This document shows, piece after piece, positions 38,386 to 47,012 of a stretch of 64,000 nt of DNA; position 1 is the stretch's first letter, and each line of letters starts with the position of its first letter. The notes below the pieces were generated by a model that had not been told where the DNA came from, did no database searches, and saw only the letters and a list, made by a program, of their open reading frames with translations. Where the stretch lies: contig CALSNJ010000002.1 in the NCBI GenBank assembly GCA_943787745.1, positions 942,125-1,006,124 of the forward strand, given 5' to 3'. This DNA comes from an uncultured Alphaproteobacteria bacterium. GTDB taxonomy: Bacteria; Pseudomonadota; Alphaproteobacteria; UBA6615. Made by a program: the position numbers and the translations under genes.

Positions 38386-38420
38386 TGTCTAGCCCCCAAG
38401 TTCTGTGCCATTCCTGATTG
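38386..38420 (-). mobile_element. Terminal scrap of the IS3-family element
   Basis: TGTCTAGCCCCCAAGTTC and CATTCCTGATTG match, with one change, the right end of the IS found complete at 48474-49660. Only the last 35 bp are left. It marks a past insertion or a recombination end between the Sel1 gene and a Sel1 paralogue tail. Confidence 0.85.
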
Positions 38421-38439
38421 GATGACGGACGACTGAGCC

Positions 38440-38493
38440 TCAACAGCCCTTGTGGTTCCGCTCTACACAGCGACGGACGAGTTTCTGGGCCGC
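38440..38493 (-). pseudogene. C-terminal tail of a lost Sel1-repeat paralogue
   Basis: The minus strand encodes AAQKLVRRCVERNHKGC and a stop, clearly related to AVQKLVRDCVKRKFKRC at the end of the intact Sel1 protein. The upstream repeats are gone. Together with the IS end 20 bp away this shows deletion of a neighbouring paralogue. The rest of 38494-38658 contains nothing recognised. Confidence 0.7.
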
Positions 38494-38658
38494 TCCAAAG
38501 AAAACGGGCCAGCAAGAAATCTTACCGGCCCGGTTACGTTTAATTGGTATCGCGAAGAAGTAGCGCGTGCCGCCCCGTGCATGGTTTGCGCATATAAGTA
38601 AAAGCAAACAGCCTGTGCCGGCCAAGTAGTTGGTATCAGCGGACGGGCGGTCGAGCTG

Positions 38659-38931
38659 CTAGTCGTGCGAACGCGCGCAGTTACCTATGCACACGCCTAA
38701 CCCAATCGTGCAAGTCAAGGCATGTGAGTGCGGCACTTCGAGGGCTTCATCGCTGATGCCGCAAGCGCATGGGCCGCAAAAGATGCAAGCGGCTGCTTCA
38801 TGAGCGGGTGCCGCGTCGAGCGCTTCGTCGCTGATGCCGCATAACCACGCGCAGTTCAATGCCTGCTTTATCGGCACGTTTAGCGCTTCGTCGCTCAGTC
38901 CTGTGATGCGTTCGTCTGATGTGTTCATCAT
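38659..38931 (-). CDS. Three-repeat Cys-rich small protein, candidate peptide precursor
   Basis: A 90-residue protein. A GGGAG ribosome-binding site lies eight bases before the first ATG (38931), which supports translation. It consists of three tandem units, each opening with G(L/I)SDEAL(N/D/E) followed by a Cys-containing segment: NVPIKQALNCAWLC; DAAPAHEAAACIFCGPCAC; EVPHSHALTCTIGLGVCIGN. Cysteines number two, four and three per unit. The repeated acidic 'SDEAL' box followed by small hydrophobic and Cys residues recalls leader-core arrangements of ribosomally made peptides, but no modification enzyme, transporter or protease is adjacent. Metal binding is an alternative. No family recognised. 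Confidence 0.7.
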   Translation of the reverse strand: MMNTSDERITGLSDEALNVPIKQALNCAWLCGISDEALDAAPAHEAAACIFCGPCACGISDEALEVPHSHALTCTIGLGVCIGNCARSHD

Positions 38932-39246
38932 ATCTGAAACTCCCTATTTGTTTCTGCGATTACCCTAAGCTTGTGTTGAGCATAACAGACGCCGCTGGAC
39001 GGGCCTGGAGCGCGCACACGCGGGCGGTGCGTTTGAGTCCAACAGGATGCCCATGGAACACCACTCAGCAACCGAGAATCTTTTTCTTATGCGGACTAAC
39101 AGAACACCACGAGAACATGGGGCGCTTGCATGTGCCGTCCATGCGCCCAAGACAGAACCAGACAGGAAAAGACATAATGGGAAACCCTAATAATTCAGGG
39201 GATTAGCCCAACCTCCCCAAAACCAGCTAACCTGGAAAATTCTGAC

Positions 39247-39278
39247 AACAAAAAACCGCTAACCCTCTGGATTAGCGG
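39247..39278 (-). terminator. Rho-independent terminator beside the right tRNA-like repeat
   Basis: On the minus strand a perfect 7-bp stem CCGCTAA/TTAGCGG with a 9-base loop is followed by TTTTTTGTTG. It directly follows the CCA end of the tRNA-like repeat, as a terminator of an initiator tRNA gene would. The rest of 38932-39246 has no recognised gene. Confidence 0.75.
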
Positions 39279-39285
39279 CGATATT

Positions 39286-39301
39286 CTTGGTTGCGGGGGC
39301 T
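39286..39301 (-). repeat. Initiator-tRNA 3'-end repeat, right copy (attachment-site candidate)
   Basis: Identical to 30279-30294 (minus-strand AGCCCCCGCAACCAAG). Upstream on the minus strand the bases no longer match a tRNA, so only the acceptor 3' end is present. With the left copy it brackets about 9 kb of accessory genes. Confidence 0.6.
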
Positions 39302-39377
39302 CGCAACCGCCGTTACTTGCACCTTAATTATGCAAAGATTTAAAAGTTCCGCCGTTCGCACCAATACCTCATCTTCC

Positions 39378-39446
39378 ACAGATCTCAGCGGCGAACATAG
39401 GACCAAAACGATTCCACCAGAACCGCACCGTCTCGTGGCAGATGTC
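39378..39446 (-). mobile_element. IS6-family transposase remnant
   Basis: The minus strand encodes DICHETVRFWWNRFGPMFAA, the same N-terminal block as at 34490-34664. Only about 23 codons remain, cut off at 39446 next to an IS5-family remnant. Confidence 0.75.
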
Positions 39447-39450
39447 TAGG

Positions 39451-39660
39451 TCATGTTGACAAACTCCTGACCCAGATGCGTGCGGCTGCGATGTGAATGA
39501 ACCCGAGATAGCTGTCGGCTGTTTTGTCATAGCGGGTAGCCAGGCGGCGGGAGCACTTGAGCTTGTTGAAGCAGCGTTCCACCCGGTTTCTGAGGGCGTA
39601 GGTGATGCCGTCGACGAGGATTGGTTCTTTCCGGTTGGCCCTTCCGGGGATGAAGTTGGT
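39451..39660 (-). mobile_element. IS5-family (IS427-type) transposase C-terminal remnant
   Basis: The minus strand reads NFIPGRANRKEPILVDGITY then RNRVERCFNKLKCSRRLATR and YDKTADSYLGFIHIAAARIW to a stop at 39451, the conserved C-terminal part of IS427-group transposases with the catalytic Glu region (NRVERCFN). The N-terminal half is missing. Its edge coincides with the stop codon of the OmpA-like gene, so the insertion may have trimmed that gene's last codons. Confidence 0.85.
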
Positions 39661-40556
39661 TATCGGACAGCCGTCTCAATAGAGGGATACTCAGGCTTTA
39701 TGGTGAGCGTGACCTCAGCCTCTGTACGACGGTTTCGAACATCTGGAACACCATCAGATGTGGCGACAGCAGGAGTAGTTTCACCCAGACCCTCTATGCT
39801 GAAAGTGTATTCACCCGGCCAAGTGGACTTAATGGCATTAACGACAGCCAATGCGCGGGATACGGAGAGCTTTTTATTGTGCTCATCTGTTCCGGAGCGG
39901 TCGGTATGCCCGACGACATGAACATGCAGCTGAAGATCATCCCAGCCTTTCGAAGCGAAGGACTGAATGAGGACAAAGTCCTCTGCGCGTGGTTGCGGCT
40001 GATCTAACTCGTGAAAGACGACAAACTTTGCCTTGGCCTCACCCGCATCGGTGATCTTGATGTCCTTCTGCTGCTCTAACTCGCCAAGAGCATCATTGAA
40101 TGACGTCTGACAGGCAGCAATATGATCGATCTGCCAACCTTCCTCAGCCTGTTCGACCCAGCAATCGAAGCTGGTGATGGCTTTGGCCAGGTTCACCGCC
40201 CCCTCCTCCGGAGGAATCAGCCGCATAGCAATTCTGAGCCGTCCCTGAGCAACCTCGAGGTCATCAACGAACTGCTGGTCAATATTCCAGTCTTTATAGT
40301 TTTCGGGCTGTGCGGCAGCTGGGTCATCGAGAACCTTCAACGCCTTGGCTGCGAAGTAACCGGCGTCCTGCCAGTCCATCATCTGATCAGCCTCAGAGGT
40401 TACGAATTTGCGGTACTCTTCAGCAACAGCTCCACTGTAGCTGGTCGTATCAATGGTCTTTTCCTTCAGCTCTGCAACGTCATAGGCCCCACACGCAGTG
40501 AGAGCTGTGATGAGCCCAAGGAAAAATGTGGCTTTTAACAATGAGGGGGAATTCAT
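39660..40556 (-). CDS. OmpA-family lipoprotein
   Basis: A 298-residue lipoprotein. Signal ATFFLGLITALTACGAYD with lipobox LTAC (lipidated Cys about residue 22). A helical middle region, then an OmpA-like peptidoglycan-binding domain: LHVHVVGHTDRSGTDEHNKK, LSVSRALAVVNAIKS, and GLGETTPAV...NRRTEAEVTL at the end. It would anchor the outer membrane to peptidoglycan. The final codons may derive from the adjoining IS5 remnant. Upstream, 40557-40742 is a divergent region with the bactofilin gene and shows no clear promoter to me. Confidence 0.85.
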   Translation of the reverse strand: MNSPSLLKATFFLGLITALTACGAYDVAELKEKTIDTTSYSGAVAEEYRKFVTSEADQMMDWQDAGYFAAKALKVLDDPAAAQPENYKDWNIDQQFVDDLEVAQGRLRIAMRLIPPEEGAVNLAKAITSFDCWVEQAEEGWQIDHIAACQTSFNDALGELEQQKDIKITDAGEAKAKFVVFHELDQPQPRAEDFVLIQSFASKGWDDLQLHVHVVGHTDRSGTDEHNKKLSVSRALAVVNAIKSTWPGEYTFSIEGLGETTPAVATSDGVPDVRNRRTEAEVTLTIKPEYPSIETAVR

Positions 40557-40742
40557 GCGGGGCTCCGTATCGATGATGGAGCTTGAGTAACCGGCTAACT
40601 TGTCAGGACTGTGTGGTGATTAGGGCAATAGAGAGACGAAAAAACTCACATGCCTTGGCATTAGCAGAATTCAAACAATAACCAGCCTTATTGGTCGGAC
40701 ATATCTAGCCCACCAATCACCCTCACTTAGGAAAACGTCCCA

Positions 40743-41252
40743 ATGAGTCTGAAAGATGCTCTCTCCAAACGCCCACAAATCGCTCCAGAAGTAGCACCGA
40801 ACCAGCCCCAACCTCTTCCCTCACTCAACAACCATATTCAGCCCTATGGGGATCCAAGCCGACCTGTATCAAATTCAGATCTCGAGAAACGGGCATTTGC
40901 GACCAAACAAGCGGAAAGGGTTGTGACGATTGGGGAGAGCGTGATCCTCAAGGGCGACATCTCTGACTGCGACAAAGCAGAGATTTGTGGTCAGTTCGAG
41001 GGGACGATCGTAGCGAGTTCAATCCAGATATCCGAAGGCGGCAGTGTCAAAGGAACAATCGAATGTGAAGAGCTATCAATAGCTGGTTCTGTAGATGGCA
41101 AGGTCACATCAACTAAGACCCTCGAAATCAAGGCAACGGGAAAACTTACCGGCGAGATCCTCTACGAAGAATTTCTAGTCACTGCAGGAGGAGAAATCTC
41201 TGGGACGATGGAGAAAAATCATCCGACCACCCCAGGGGTGGTGTCAGGCTAA
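40743..41252 (+). CDS. Bactofilin (polymer-forming cytoskeletal protein)
   Basis: A 169-residue bactofilin. A disordered Pro/Gln-rich N-terminus (EVAPNQPQPLPSLNNHIQPY) precedes the beta-helical core: VTIGESVILKGDISDCDKAE, ICGQFEGTIVASSIQISEGG, SVKGTIECEELSIAGSVDGK, EIKATGKLTGEILYEEFLVT. Bactofilins self-assemble into filaments that organise cell-shape or stalk-building enzymes. Its stop lies at the edge of an IS6 remnant. Family certain. Confidence 0.92.
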   Translation: MSLKDALSKRPQIAPEVAPNQPQPLPSLNNHIQPYGDPSRPVSNSDLEKRAFATKQAERVVTIGESVILKGDISDCDKAEICGQFEGTIVASSIQISEGGSVKGTIECEELSIAGSVDGKVTSTKTLEIKATGKLTGEILYEEFLVTAGGEISGTMEKNHPTTPGVVSG

Positions 41253-41289
41253 TGCGAACCAGTCTCCAATATGTCAGCAAACGACGGGT

Positions 41290-41697
41290 TCATGCCGCCA
41301 GTTGACGCCACTCGGCCAGCGCGTGGGAGCGGTTCTGCTTGAAGACGGAGCGGCTGTTGAGATGGCAGTCGAGATTGGAATGATTGTGGATCGAAGCGTG
41401 TATTGAACCGAACTTTTGACGGGTCTTCACGTCTCTGAATTTCGACATCGCCCCTTCCCGCCTTCGAAACGGCTGGTGTGGATTTTCCACCCGGTTGTTC
41501 AGCCAACGGCCACACTCCTGGTCGCCGGCATTCCCGATCACGTTCATCGCTGCCCGGTACGACCGCAGTCGGTCGGTCACGACCACCTTTGGCCGACCGT
41601 ACCGCTTCATCGCACGCTTGAGAAACTCTATGCGATCCCGCCGTTTCGTCGCAAAGACCACGAGCACCTCACCTTCGTGATCGACCGCTCGCCGCAA
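41290..41697 (-). mobile_element. IS6-family transposase, C-terminal two-thirds (remnant)
   Basis: The minus strand encodes RRAVDHEGEVLVVFATKRRD, GRPKVVVTDRLRSYRAAM with the second catalytic Asp, and RVENPHQPFRRREGAMSKFR with the catalytic Glu, ending AEWRQLAA. The first third and the left inverted repeat are missing; upstream bases 41698-41750 still contain a mutated VDGACMDR. A related 3' end, with an internal deletion, is at 61716-61790 and shares the flank TAATGCGAACCAGTCTC. Confidence 0.85.
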
Positions 41698-41755
41698 GTG
41701 GTGTCATGCACTGGAGCTACCTATCCATGCACGCTCCGTCCACCGCCTTAACGTG

Positions 41756-42388
41756 TCAATGCCAATCAAGTTCAATGCCTTCTTGATCAGATGGCTCCAC
41801 GGATTCTGTAAAAACGACATAGCGAAGCGGACCACTCGTATCGAGTGCGTCAAACGGATAACACGTAACAAGTGTCAGCGTGGACCGGTCAGGGGTGTCG
41901 GTGAACGTAGCCAGACGCGCGTCCACTACCTGATGACCTGTGACGCGGTAGATAACGATTTTACCATCGCTTCGCTGGATATGCACCTCATCGTCGGGGA
42001 TCAGGTCCCGCAAGAACGTAAAATGTGTATCCCTATGACCAGATACGATGCTGTGGCCGCGGCTTCCGGGTAAGGCTGTGCCGCTCAAATGGCCGGGACC
42101 GAAGGCCAATGTTCGCCCGCTTGCACCTGCTAGAATGACCTGGTTGATTTTCAGACGTGGGACATGCAGTCGCCCGATCGGGGCAGTGTCCGCCCACGGC
42201 CAGGGTTTGGCGGCGTTTTCATCCTGCCCGGCAAGACGAGCGTTCCAACCGCGCTCCAGAAGCATCTGCGCCACCAAAGCTTTCCCGTGTATCCAGACAG
42301 CGCCGCCAACTTGCCAGGCTCCGAAAGCCAGCAAAAACGCAACAGCGACGATATATGCATGGCGTCGCCCTACGCCACGCCACCTCAC
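41756..42388 (-). CDS. Class GN sortase
   Basis: A 210-residue membrane-anchored sortase. N-terminal transmembrane helix YIVAVAFLLAFGAWQVGGAV; catalytic His in SGHRDTHFTFLRDL; catalytic Cys in LTLVTCYPFDA; Arg in SGPLRYVVF. This class occurs in Gram-negative marine proteobacteria with a single dedicated substrate, encoded immediately upstream here (42385-44676, overlapping by 4 bp). It would cleave the substrate's LPVTA sorting signal; the attachment target is unknown. The 3' end borders an IS6 remnant but the gene appears complete. Confidence 0.92.
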   Translation of the reverse strand: MRWRGVGRRHAYIVAVAFLLAFGAWQVGGAVWIHGKALVAQMLLERGWNARLAGQDENAAKPWPWADTAPIGRLHVPRLKINQVILAGASGRTLAFGPGHLSGTALPGSRGHSIVSGHRDTHFTFLRDLIPDDEVHIQRSDGKIVIYRVTGHQVVDARLATFTDTPDRSTLTLVTCYPFDALDTSGPLRYVVFTESVEPSDQEGIELDWH

Positions 42389-44676
42389 GCTGTGTGCCTG
42401 CCGATACGATACCGACGAAGTATGAGCAGTAGTAGCGCCAGCGCAATTGCGAGACCGCCAGAAATCGCCATCTGGGTCGCGGGGGTTGCAGTAACCGGCA
42501 GCCCGACGGCCTGACGAAAGGCGGTATTCTGAAACATGCTGTCCTGAACAGGCGTCATGCCACCTTTGCCGAAGGCTTTTGTACCGAACACCTTGTCCAT
42601 ACTCATGCCTGCGGGAAGGTTTCGCTTGATTTCAGTCTGCGCCAGCGGCGCCCCCCGCGGGCGCGCGACCTCGGCGTCGTCCACGGCAACAAGGCTCGTA
42701 AACTTCGTAACGAGTTGATAGGCCAACGCAGTCTTCACCATTTGATCGCGGGCACGGTCCCGTTCGGCTTCTGTCTGGCCTTGCTGTGCCTCTAGGTCAG
42801 CAATTTTGGAGCGTGCCCACACGGCAGCAACTCCTTCTGCAGTTCGCGATGCCGCAAGGTCGAGATCCACCGTCCAATCCTCCTGGCCACGGCGTCCTTT
42901 GATTTTTAGTGTTCCCGAAAGACTTGCCACATTCGTCCCGGCAAGCTTCGTCGAAAAGGTGATGGGTTCCCCGTAATAGAGATCAGGAATGCGGACAGGA
43001 TAGGTCTCCGGGACCTCCTCTCCGGGCAGGTCCCAGGTCAAGCTCAGATCCGTGAGTGCGGGACGTTCCAATTTTCGAAGCAGGGAAGAAACGCGATCGT
43101 CAAGCTCTAGCGGGTCGTCAATATAGGTGAAGGTGCCACGTCCTGCTTCAGCCGCGCGACGCATGAAGAAGCCGTTGGGGGCCGGTCCGATGCCTACCGT
43201 AAAGAGCCGGGCGTCGCCCAGTCGACGATTTATCAGGTCCAACAATTCGCGTTCATTGCTGACCGCACCATCTGTCAGGAAGACGATCTGCATCAGGCGC
43301 CCGGACTGGCGCGGGCTACCCAACGCGAGATCGAGTGCCTCGCGCATCTCTGTCCCGCCATCAGCCTCGAGCCGGTCGAGTGCCTCGAAAGCCCTAGTGA
43401 TGAACTTCTCATTCGCTGGCTGCAAGCCATTGAAAACCGGGCGTGCGACATTGTCGAAGGCGATAAGGTTGAAGCGCGCGTCTTTAGGAAGCCGTGAAAT
43501 CGCCAGCCGAATAGCCTGTTTTGCCTGTGTGATAGCTGTTCCGTGCATTGAGCCGGATTTATCAAGAATGAGCACGATGTCGCGCGGGATCATAGTGATG
43601 GTCGGGTCGATGTTCTGCGGCGGCAGGACGGTGGTCACCAGATGTGATGAGCCGTCGACAGTTTCCGTAAACAGACCCGCCATTGGCATGCTGTTACTTA
43701 CTGGCGTCCAGTTAAGAACAAAATCCTGAGCAGCTGGAACGCTGCCAGCTGCCAATGTGACAATCGCCCGTGTTTCGCCGTCTCGGTTAATCGTGATGTC
43801 GTGGTTCGGCGCGCCGATCTCTGCGAGCCCAAATCCGGCGTCCAACAGGACCGCTAGGGACACCAAATTGATAGAACCGTCCTCAGTGTTACGTACCGGC
43901 CCGAAGATGTCTCGGGGAGAAGTTTTCGGCTGATCAGATCTACCTACTCCGAACTTAATTGTTTCCATCTCTGGCCATTTGTCCTCGCGCGGGGCGGGTG
44001 GAACCACCACAAGGTCGGGCGTTGTCCCAGGCGTGTAGCGCGGGGTAACAACAAGGGGAAATCGGTAGCTGTAAGCACCATCGTCAAAGCGAATGCGATC
44101 CTGATATTCAATCTCGATAACGATTTCCTCGCCCGGACCAATATTTGCCACGCGCGTCGAAAAGACGTTCGGGCGGGCGCTAGACAGAAGAGACGCCTGT
44201 CGACCGGCATCAGCCGCTTCACGATAAACACGCTCCGCTTCTTTCTTCTCGAAGATCTCGCCTTCGGTCTCACGTGCACCAATGCGCAGGGTAAGCCGGT
44301 CAACGGCTGCGCGTTCAGGCAAGGGGAAGACGTAAACACCTTCGAGCCACACTTCTGATGGATTGCGGAACCTCTGCCGGATGTTCACCCGAGCAATCTC
44401 GCCAGAAATGTCGATCACGACATCCGAGGACAACGTTGGTGCGGCAAAGATGTCCGTTGTTAGATCTGACTGAAAGAACAACCCGACAGGCCCCTTCTCT
44501 GGGGTTGGTGCGGTCTGCGCGACCGCTACACTGCTCAGTGAGGCAAAGATCGCGACCGTCACAGTCAGGCCGGCAATAATCGTTGTCAGGCGAATGCCGC
44601 GCGCTAATTTTCGATGGGGGCCGGACAGATCTGGTCGGCTGAGAACCGAAGGGCGGAAGGCGGTGTAATTCAACAT
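42385..44676 (-). CDS. Sortase target protein with VIT and VWA domains
   Basis: A 763-residue surface protein. After an N-terminal hydrophobic segment (TIIAGLTVTVAIFASLSSVA) comes a VIT domain (VDRLTLRIGARETEGEIFEK, KKEAERVYREAADAGRQASL). Then a VWA domain with MIDAS motif DIVLILDKSGSMHGTAI and FLTDGAVSNE. The C-terminus has a sorting signal: GLPVTATPATQ, a hydrophobic helix (ISGGLAIALALLLLIL) and a basic tail RRYRIGRHTA. This is the architecture of the marine proteobacterial sortase target family. It is probably displayed in the envelope and binds a ligand with metal dependence. Co-transcribed with its sortase. Confidence 0.93.
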   Translation of the reverse strand: MLNYTAFRPSVLSRPDLSGPHRKLARGIRLTTIIAGLTVTVAIFASLSSVAVAQTAPTPEKGPVGLFFQSDLTTDIFAAPTLSSDVVIDISGEIARVNIRQRFRNPSEVWLEGVYVFPLPERAAVDRLTLRIGARETEGEIFEKKEAERVYREAADAGRQASLLSSARPNVFSTRVANIGPGEEIVIEIEYQDRIRFDDGAYSYRFPLVVTPRYTPGTTPDLVVVPPAPREDKWPEMETIKFGVGRSDQPKTSPRDIFGPVRNTEDGSINLVSLAVLLDAGFGLAEIGAPNHDITINRDGETRAIVTLAAGSVPAAQDFVLNWTPVSNSMPMAGLFTETVDGSSHLVTTVLPPQNIDPTITMIPRDIVLILDKSGSMHGTAITQAKQAIRLAISRLPKDARFNLIAFDNVARPVFNGLQPANEKFITRAFEALDRLEADGGTEMREALDLALGSPRQSGRLMQIVFLTDGAVSNERELLDLINRRLGDARLFTVGIGPAPNGFFMRRAAEAGRGTFTYIDDPLELDDRVSSLLRKLERPALTDLSLTWDLPGEEVPETYPVRIPDLYYGEPITFSTKLAGTNVASLSGTLKIKGRRGQEDWTVDLDLAASRTAEGVAAVWARSKIADLEAQQGQTEAERDRARDQMVKTALAYQLVTKFTSLVAVDDAEVARPRGAPLAQTEIKRNLPAGMSMDKVFGTKAFGKGGMTPVQDSMFQNTAFRQAVGLPVTATPATQMAISGGLAIALALLLLILRRYRIGRHTA

Positions 44677-44859
44677 GCAATGTCCTCTAATGTGAGGACG
44701 TCATAAAACTTCCAAAGCTGGGCAAACTTAGTTCGCAATCAGGGCGATTTGAGGGTGTCTAGTGAATAGCCCCTGGATTCGCAGAGCCCTTCTTCCCTAA
44801 TTTTAAGGAAAGGAGGCCATCCTAGCGTGCTGTCAGTCTGCGGATGTACATCATCACTG

Positions 44860-45873
44860 TTAGGCGGATGATCTCGGGCGAAGTACTAAGGAAAAAATCC
44901 GATAGCGTTGCTCAGTCCAGTGCTGCTTGTACTCCATTGCAGGCCCCTTAAGTGGACCTAGGTCATAGCGATTGGCGCCCTCTTCGCAGAGCCATTTGAT
45001 TTGTTCGGCCTGAAGCGTGTTTCCAATAGAGCCTGCTGCCCAGTCATCGACGAAGCTGAATTGCTGACCGCGATAGATCTTGCCCAGCATTCCCCCAAAG
45101 ATAAAACCGATGTCACGATCCTCAAAACGAGCCATGATCACACGGGCATCCGCAGTCTCAGAAAGTTCGCGCAGCATCAGGCGGTAGAAATCGGCGACCC
45201 CGGGTTGCTCCATGCCCCGTCCCGCAATGCCTTTCCAGCTTTGTAACTCTACGGCCAACATTCGATCGAAAAGATGATCAGCCTCTAGAGGGATAGGACA
45301 GTGCCGTTCATAGGCGACACCAGCCTCGTCCACCCTGCGTAACTGTTTACGAATATTTCGGCGCGTGTTTGAGGATCGCCTGCTGAGGTAGCCGTCCCAT
45401 CCGCCCTCCAAGGAGGCAGCACACTGAACGCCTCTGGCTCTGCCGCCCATCTCAACAATTTCAAAATCAGCCTTGAAATACCGCTGCAAATCGCGACGCA
45501 GTCGGCCCGTTGGCGAAAGGCCGCTCACTGTAATCGCGAGCGACTGAGAGGCGAACTGTCTTTCAATATCCGGTAATGAATTCCTAAGAAATTCGGCCCC
45601 ATTTCGACCCAATACGTTGCATCCAAAAAACCACATGTTTTCAGGTGGATCGAGGGCGAATGTGTTCGGAGCGGCTCTGTAACCCTTTAATAACAGTAGG
45701 TTTTCGTCAGTTTGCTTGATGAAAAGCTCACCGTTGGACATTTGCGACCGCCAAAAGGGCAGTTGCCAAGCCGGGGAAGAAGCAAAGGGGTCCGGCGCTC
45801 TCGAACGCACGGCGAGTTGGCGCCACCTGACCTTATCAACTTCATCAGGTGTTCTAACGGTCACTTTTATCAC
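44860..45873 (-). CDS. CelD/FemAB-like GNAT acyltransferase
   Basis: A 337-residue protein of the CelD/BcsL-like acetyltransferase group. The C-terminal fold carries YLSRRSSNTRRNIRKQLRRV, then LELQSWKG-type LAVELQSWKGIAGRG, ARFEDRDIGFIFGGMLGKIY and NRYDLGPLKGPAMEYKQHWT. Such enzymes modify exopolysaccharide or peptidoglycan precursors. The start GTG (45873) overlaps the end of a 54-codon gene, implying coupling. The 183 bp between its stop and the sortase target gene contain no gene, only a weak hairpin around 44790-44815. Confidence 0.8.
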   Translation of the reverse strand: MIKVTVRTPDEVDKVRWRQLAVRSRAPDPFASSPAWQLPFWRSQMSNGELFIKQTDENLLLLKGYRAAPNTFALDPPENMWFFGCNVLGRNGAEFLRNSLPDIERQFASQSLAITVSGLSPTGRLRRDLQRYFKADFEIVEMGGRARGVQCAASLEGGWDGYLSRRSSNTRRNIRKQLRRVDEAGVAYERHCPIPLEADHLFDRMLAVELQSWKGIAGRGMEQPGVADFYRLMLRELSETADARVIMARFEDRDIGFIFGGMLGKIYRGQQFSFVDDWAAGSIGNTLQAEQIKWLCEEGANRYDLGPLKGPAMEYKQHWTEQRYRIFSLVLRPRSSA

Positions 45874-46018
45874 CCCGAAACGGTTGATCTACATCGCACT
45901 GAGCAGCCTCTGCTGATTTCTCTTTGTCTTTTGATGGCTGCGGCAACCTCTTGGGCGGCTTGATCCCTGACAGCACGATACCCTTGCCTAGCCACTCCCG
46001 CACTTCCTGCTGGGTCAT
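45854..46018 (-). CDS. Small acidic/basic hypothetical protein coupled to the acyltransferase
   Basis: A 54-residue frame, MTQQEVREWLGKGIVLSGIK then PPKRLPQPSKDKEKSAEAAQ, ending 20 bp inside the acyltransferase gene. A GAGGAG stands upstream but aligns better with an ATG in another frame, so the real start is unsure. The helical start and Lys/Pro-rich tail look protein-like. No family recognised. Confidence 0.45.
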   Translation of the reverse strand: MTQQEVREWLGKGIVLSGIKPPKRLPQPSKDKEKSAEAAQCDVDQPFRGDKSDR

Positions 46019-46139
46019 TTTCTCACTGGCATAACGTATTCTCCTCTCTTTAGTGCTTTAGGCGGAATGCCACGGCGCACAATCTGAAGTTCAAATACCG
46101 TTGACCCGTCAGGTGGGTCAGTCCGTCACGTAGACGTAC

Positions 46140-46579
46140 TTAAACCTTGGTTGGTAATCGGAGCGTGAAATTGTTGCGACGATTGCTTCCTTGCCCGGTA
46201 AACCCCGAGACAACGATATCTGCGCCTCGGTCCTCCGGCATTTGATCCGGACTGGCTAGGTGTGTTGATGAAGCCAACGCAGAGCCATCCTCACCATTCG
46301 CATATGCCAAGGCGTCCGGCAGATTGTCGAAGTCGGCATTAAGGCTGCGGTCTTCGGGCAACCAAGGTGCACCCGGACGTAATACCGCTTCTGCTTTTTC
46401 CCATCGACTTCCTGCCGTCCAAGCTGGACCATCACGTAGAGGAAGCGCCCCTCTTTTGTCAGCCCGATCGCCCTCTTGCGCCAGTTCTTCGGAGTTAGGT
46501 GGGAAACGATGTTGCTGCTGCTAATACCGAACATCGGATCATGCGGCGGTGCCAAGCCAAGATCGATAATTGTTCCCAT
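46140..46579 (-). pseudogene. Hypothetical gene with one frameshift
   Basis: Two minus-strand frames join into one plausible protein of about 145 residues: MGTIIDLGLAPPHDPMFGIS ... VQLGRQEVDGKKQKRYYVRP then PWLPEDRSLNADFDNLPDAL ... TLRLPTKV. The change of frame is near 46375-46382, in TACGTCCGGGTGC. I do not recognise the family. The break fits the general decay, or poor sequence quality, of the area to the right. Confidence 0.55.
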
Positions 46580-47012
46580 AATAAAAACCTTCCTGCGGTT
46601 GTTCCGAGGAAGGCTGACATTCTGAATGGCTTTAGACCCTTTAGTTGCCGTCTATGGCCACATCCTCCTTTCGGAGCACCACCTTGCCGGGTAGGCAGGT
46701 TGGCGAGGGCGTCAGCCCTACTCTTGATGTTCGATCATTATGCGCGCGAGGGGATGACTTAGCTAGGAAAAATACGATGGATGATGGACCCCCGCGCCTC
46801 CTGATTTCAGCCGCAAACATAGGGCCGGACCGGTGCAATCGACATATAGCTGAGCTTCAGCAGGGACTTCAGAAAAGCCCTCGTACTCTTCAGTGAAACT
46901 TTCATAGGTACCTCCAGCATATGAGCCTTGTTGCTCTACTAAGGAGACGCGTGAGGGAGCGGATTGTTCCCTCACCTCATGTTTTTTTTAAAAAAACTAT
47001 AAAAGCCCCGGA
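46580..47012. other. Degenerate stretch without intact genes
   Basis: Holds the IS6 scrap at 46788-46838, a short minus-strand remnant (SFTEEYEGFSEVPAEAQLYV near 46850-46915) that I do not recognise, and AT-rich sequence. No complete gene is visible. Confidence 0.5.
46788..46838 (-). mobile_element. IS6-family transposase scrap
   Basis: The minus strand encodes MHRSGPMFAAEIRRRG, related to RFGPMFAAEI of the IS6 remnants at 34490 and 39378. About 17 codons only. Confidence 0.6.
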
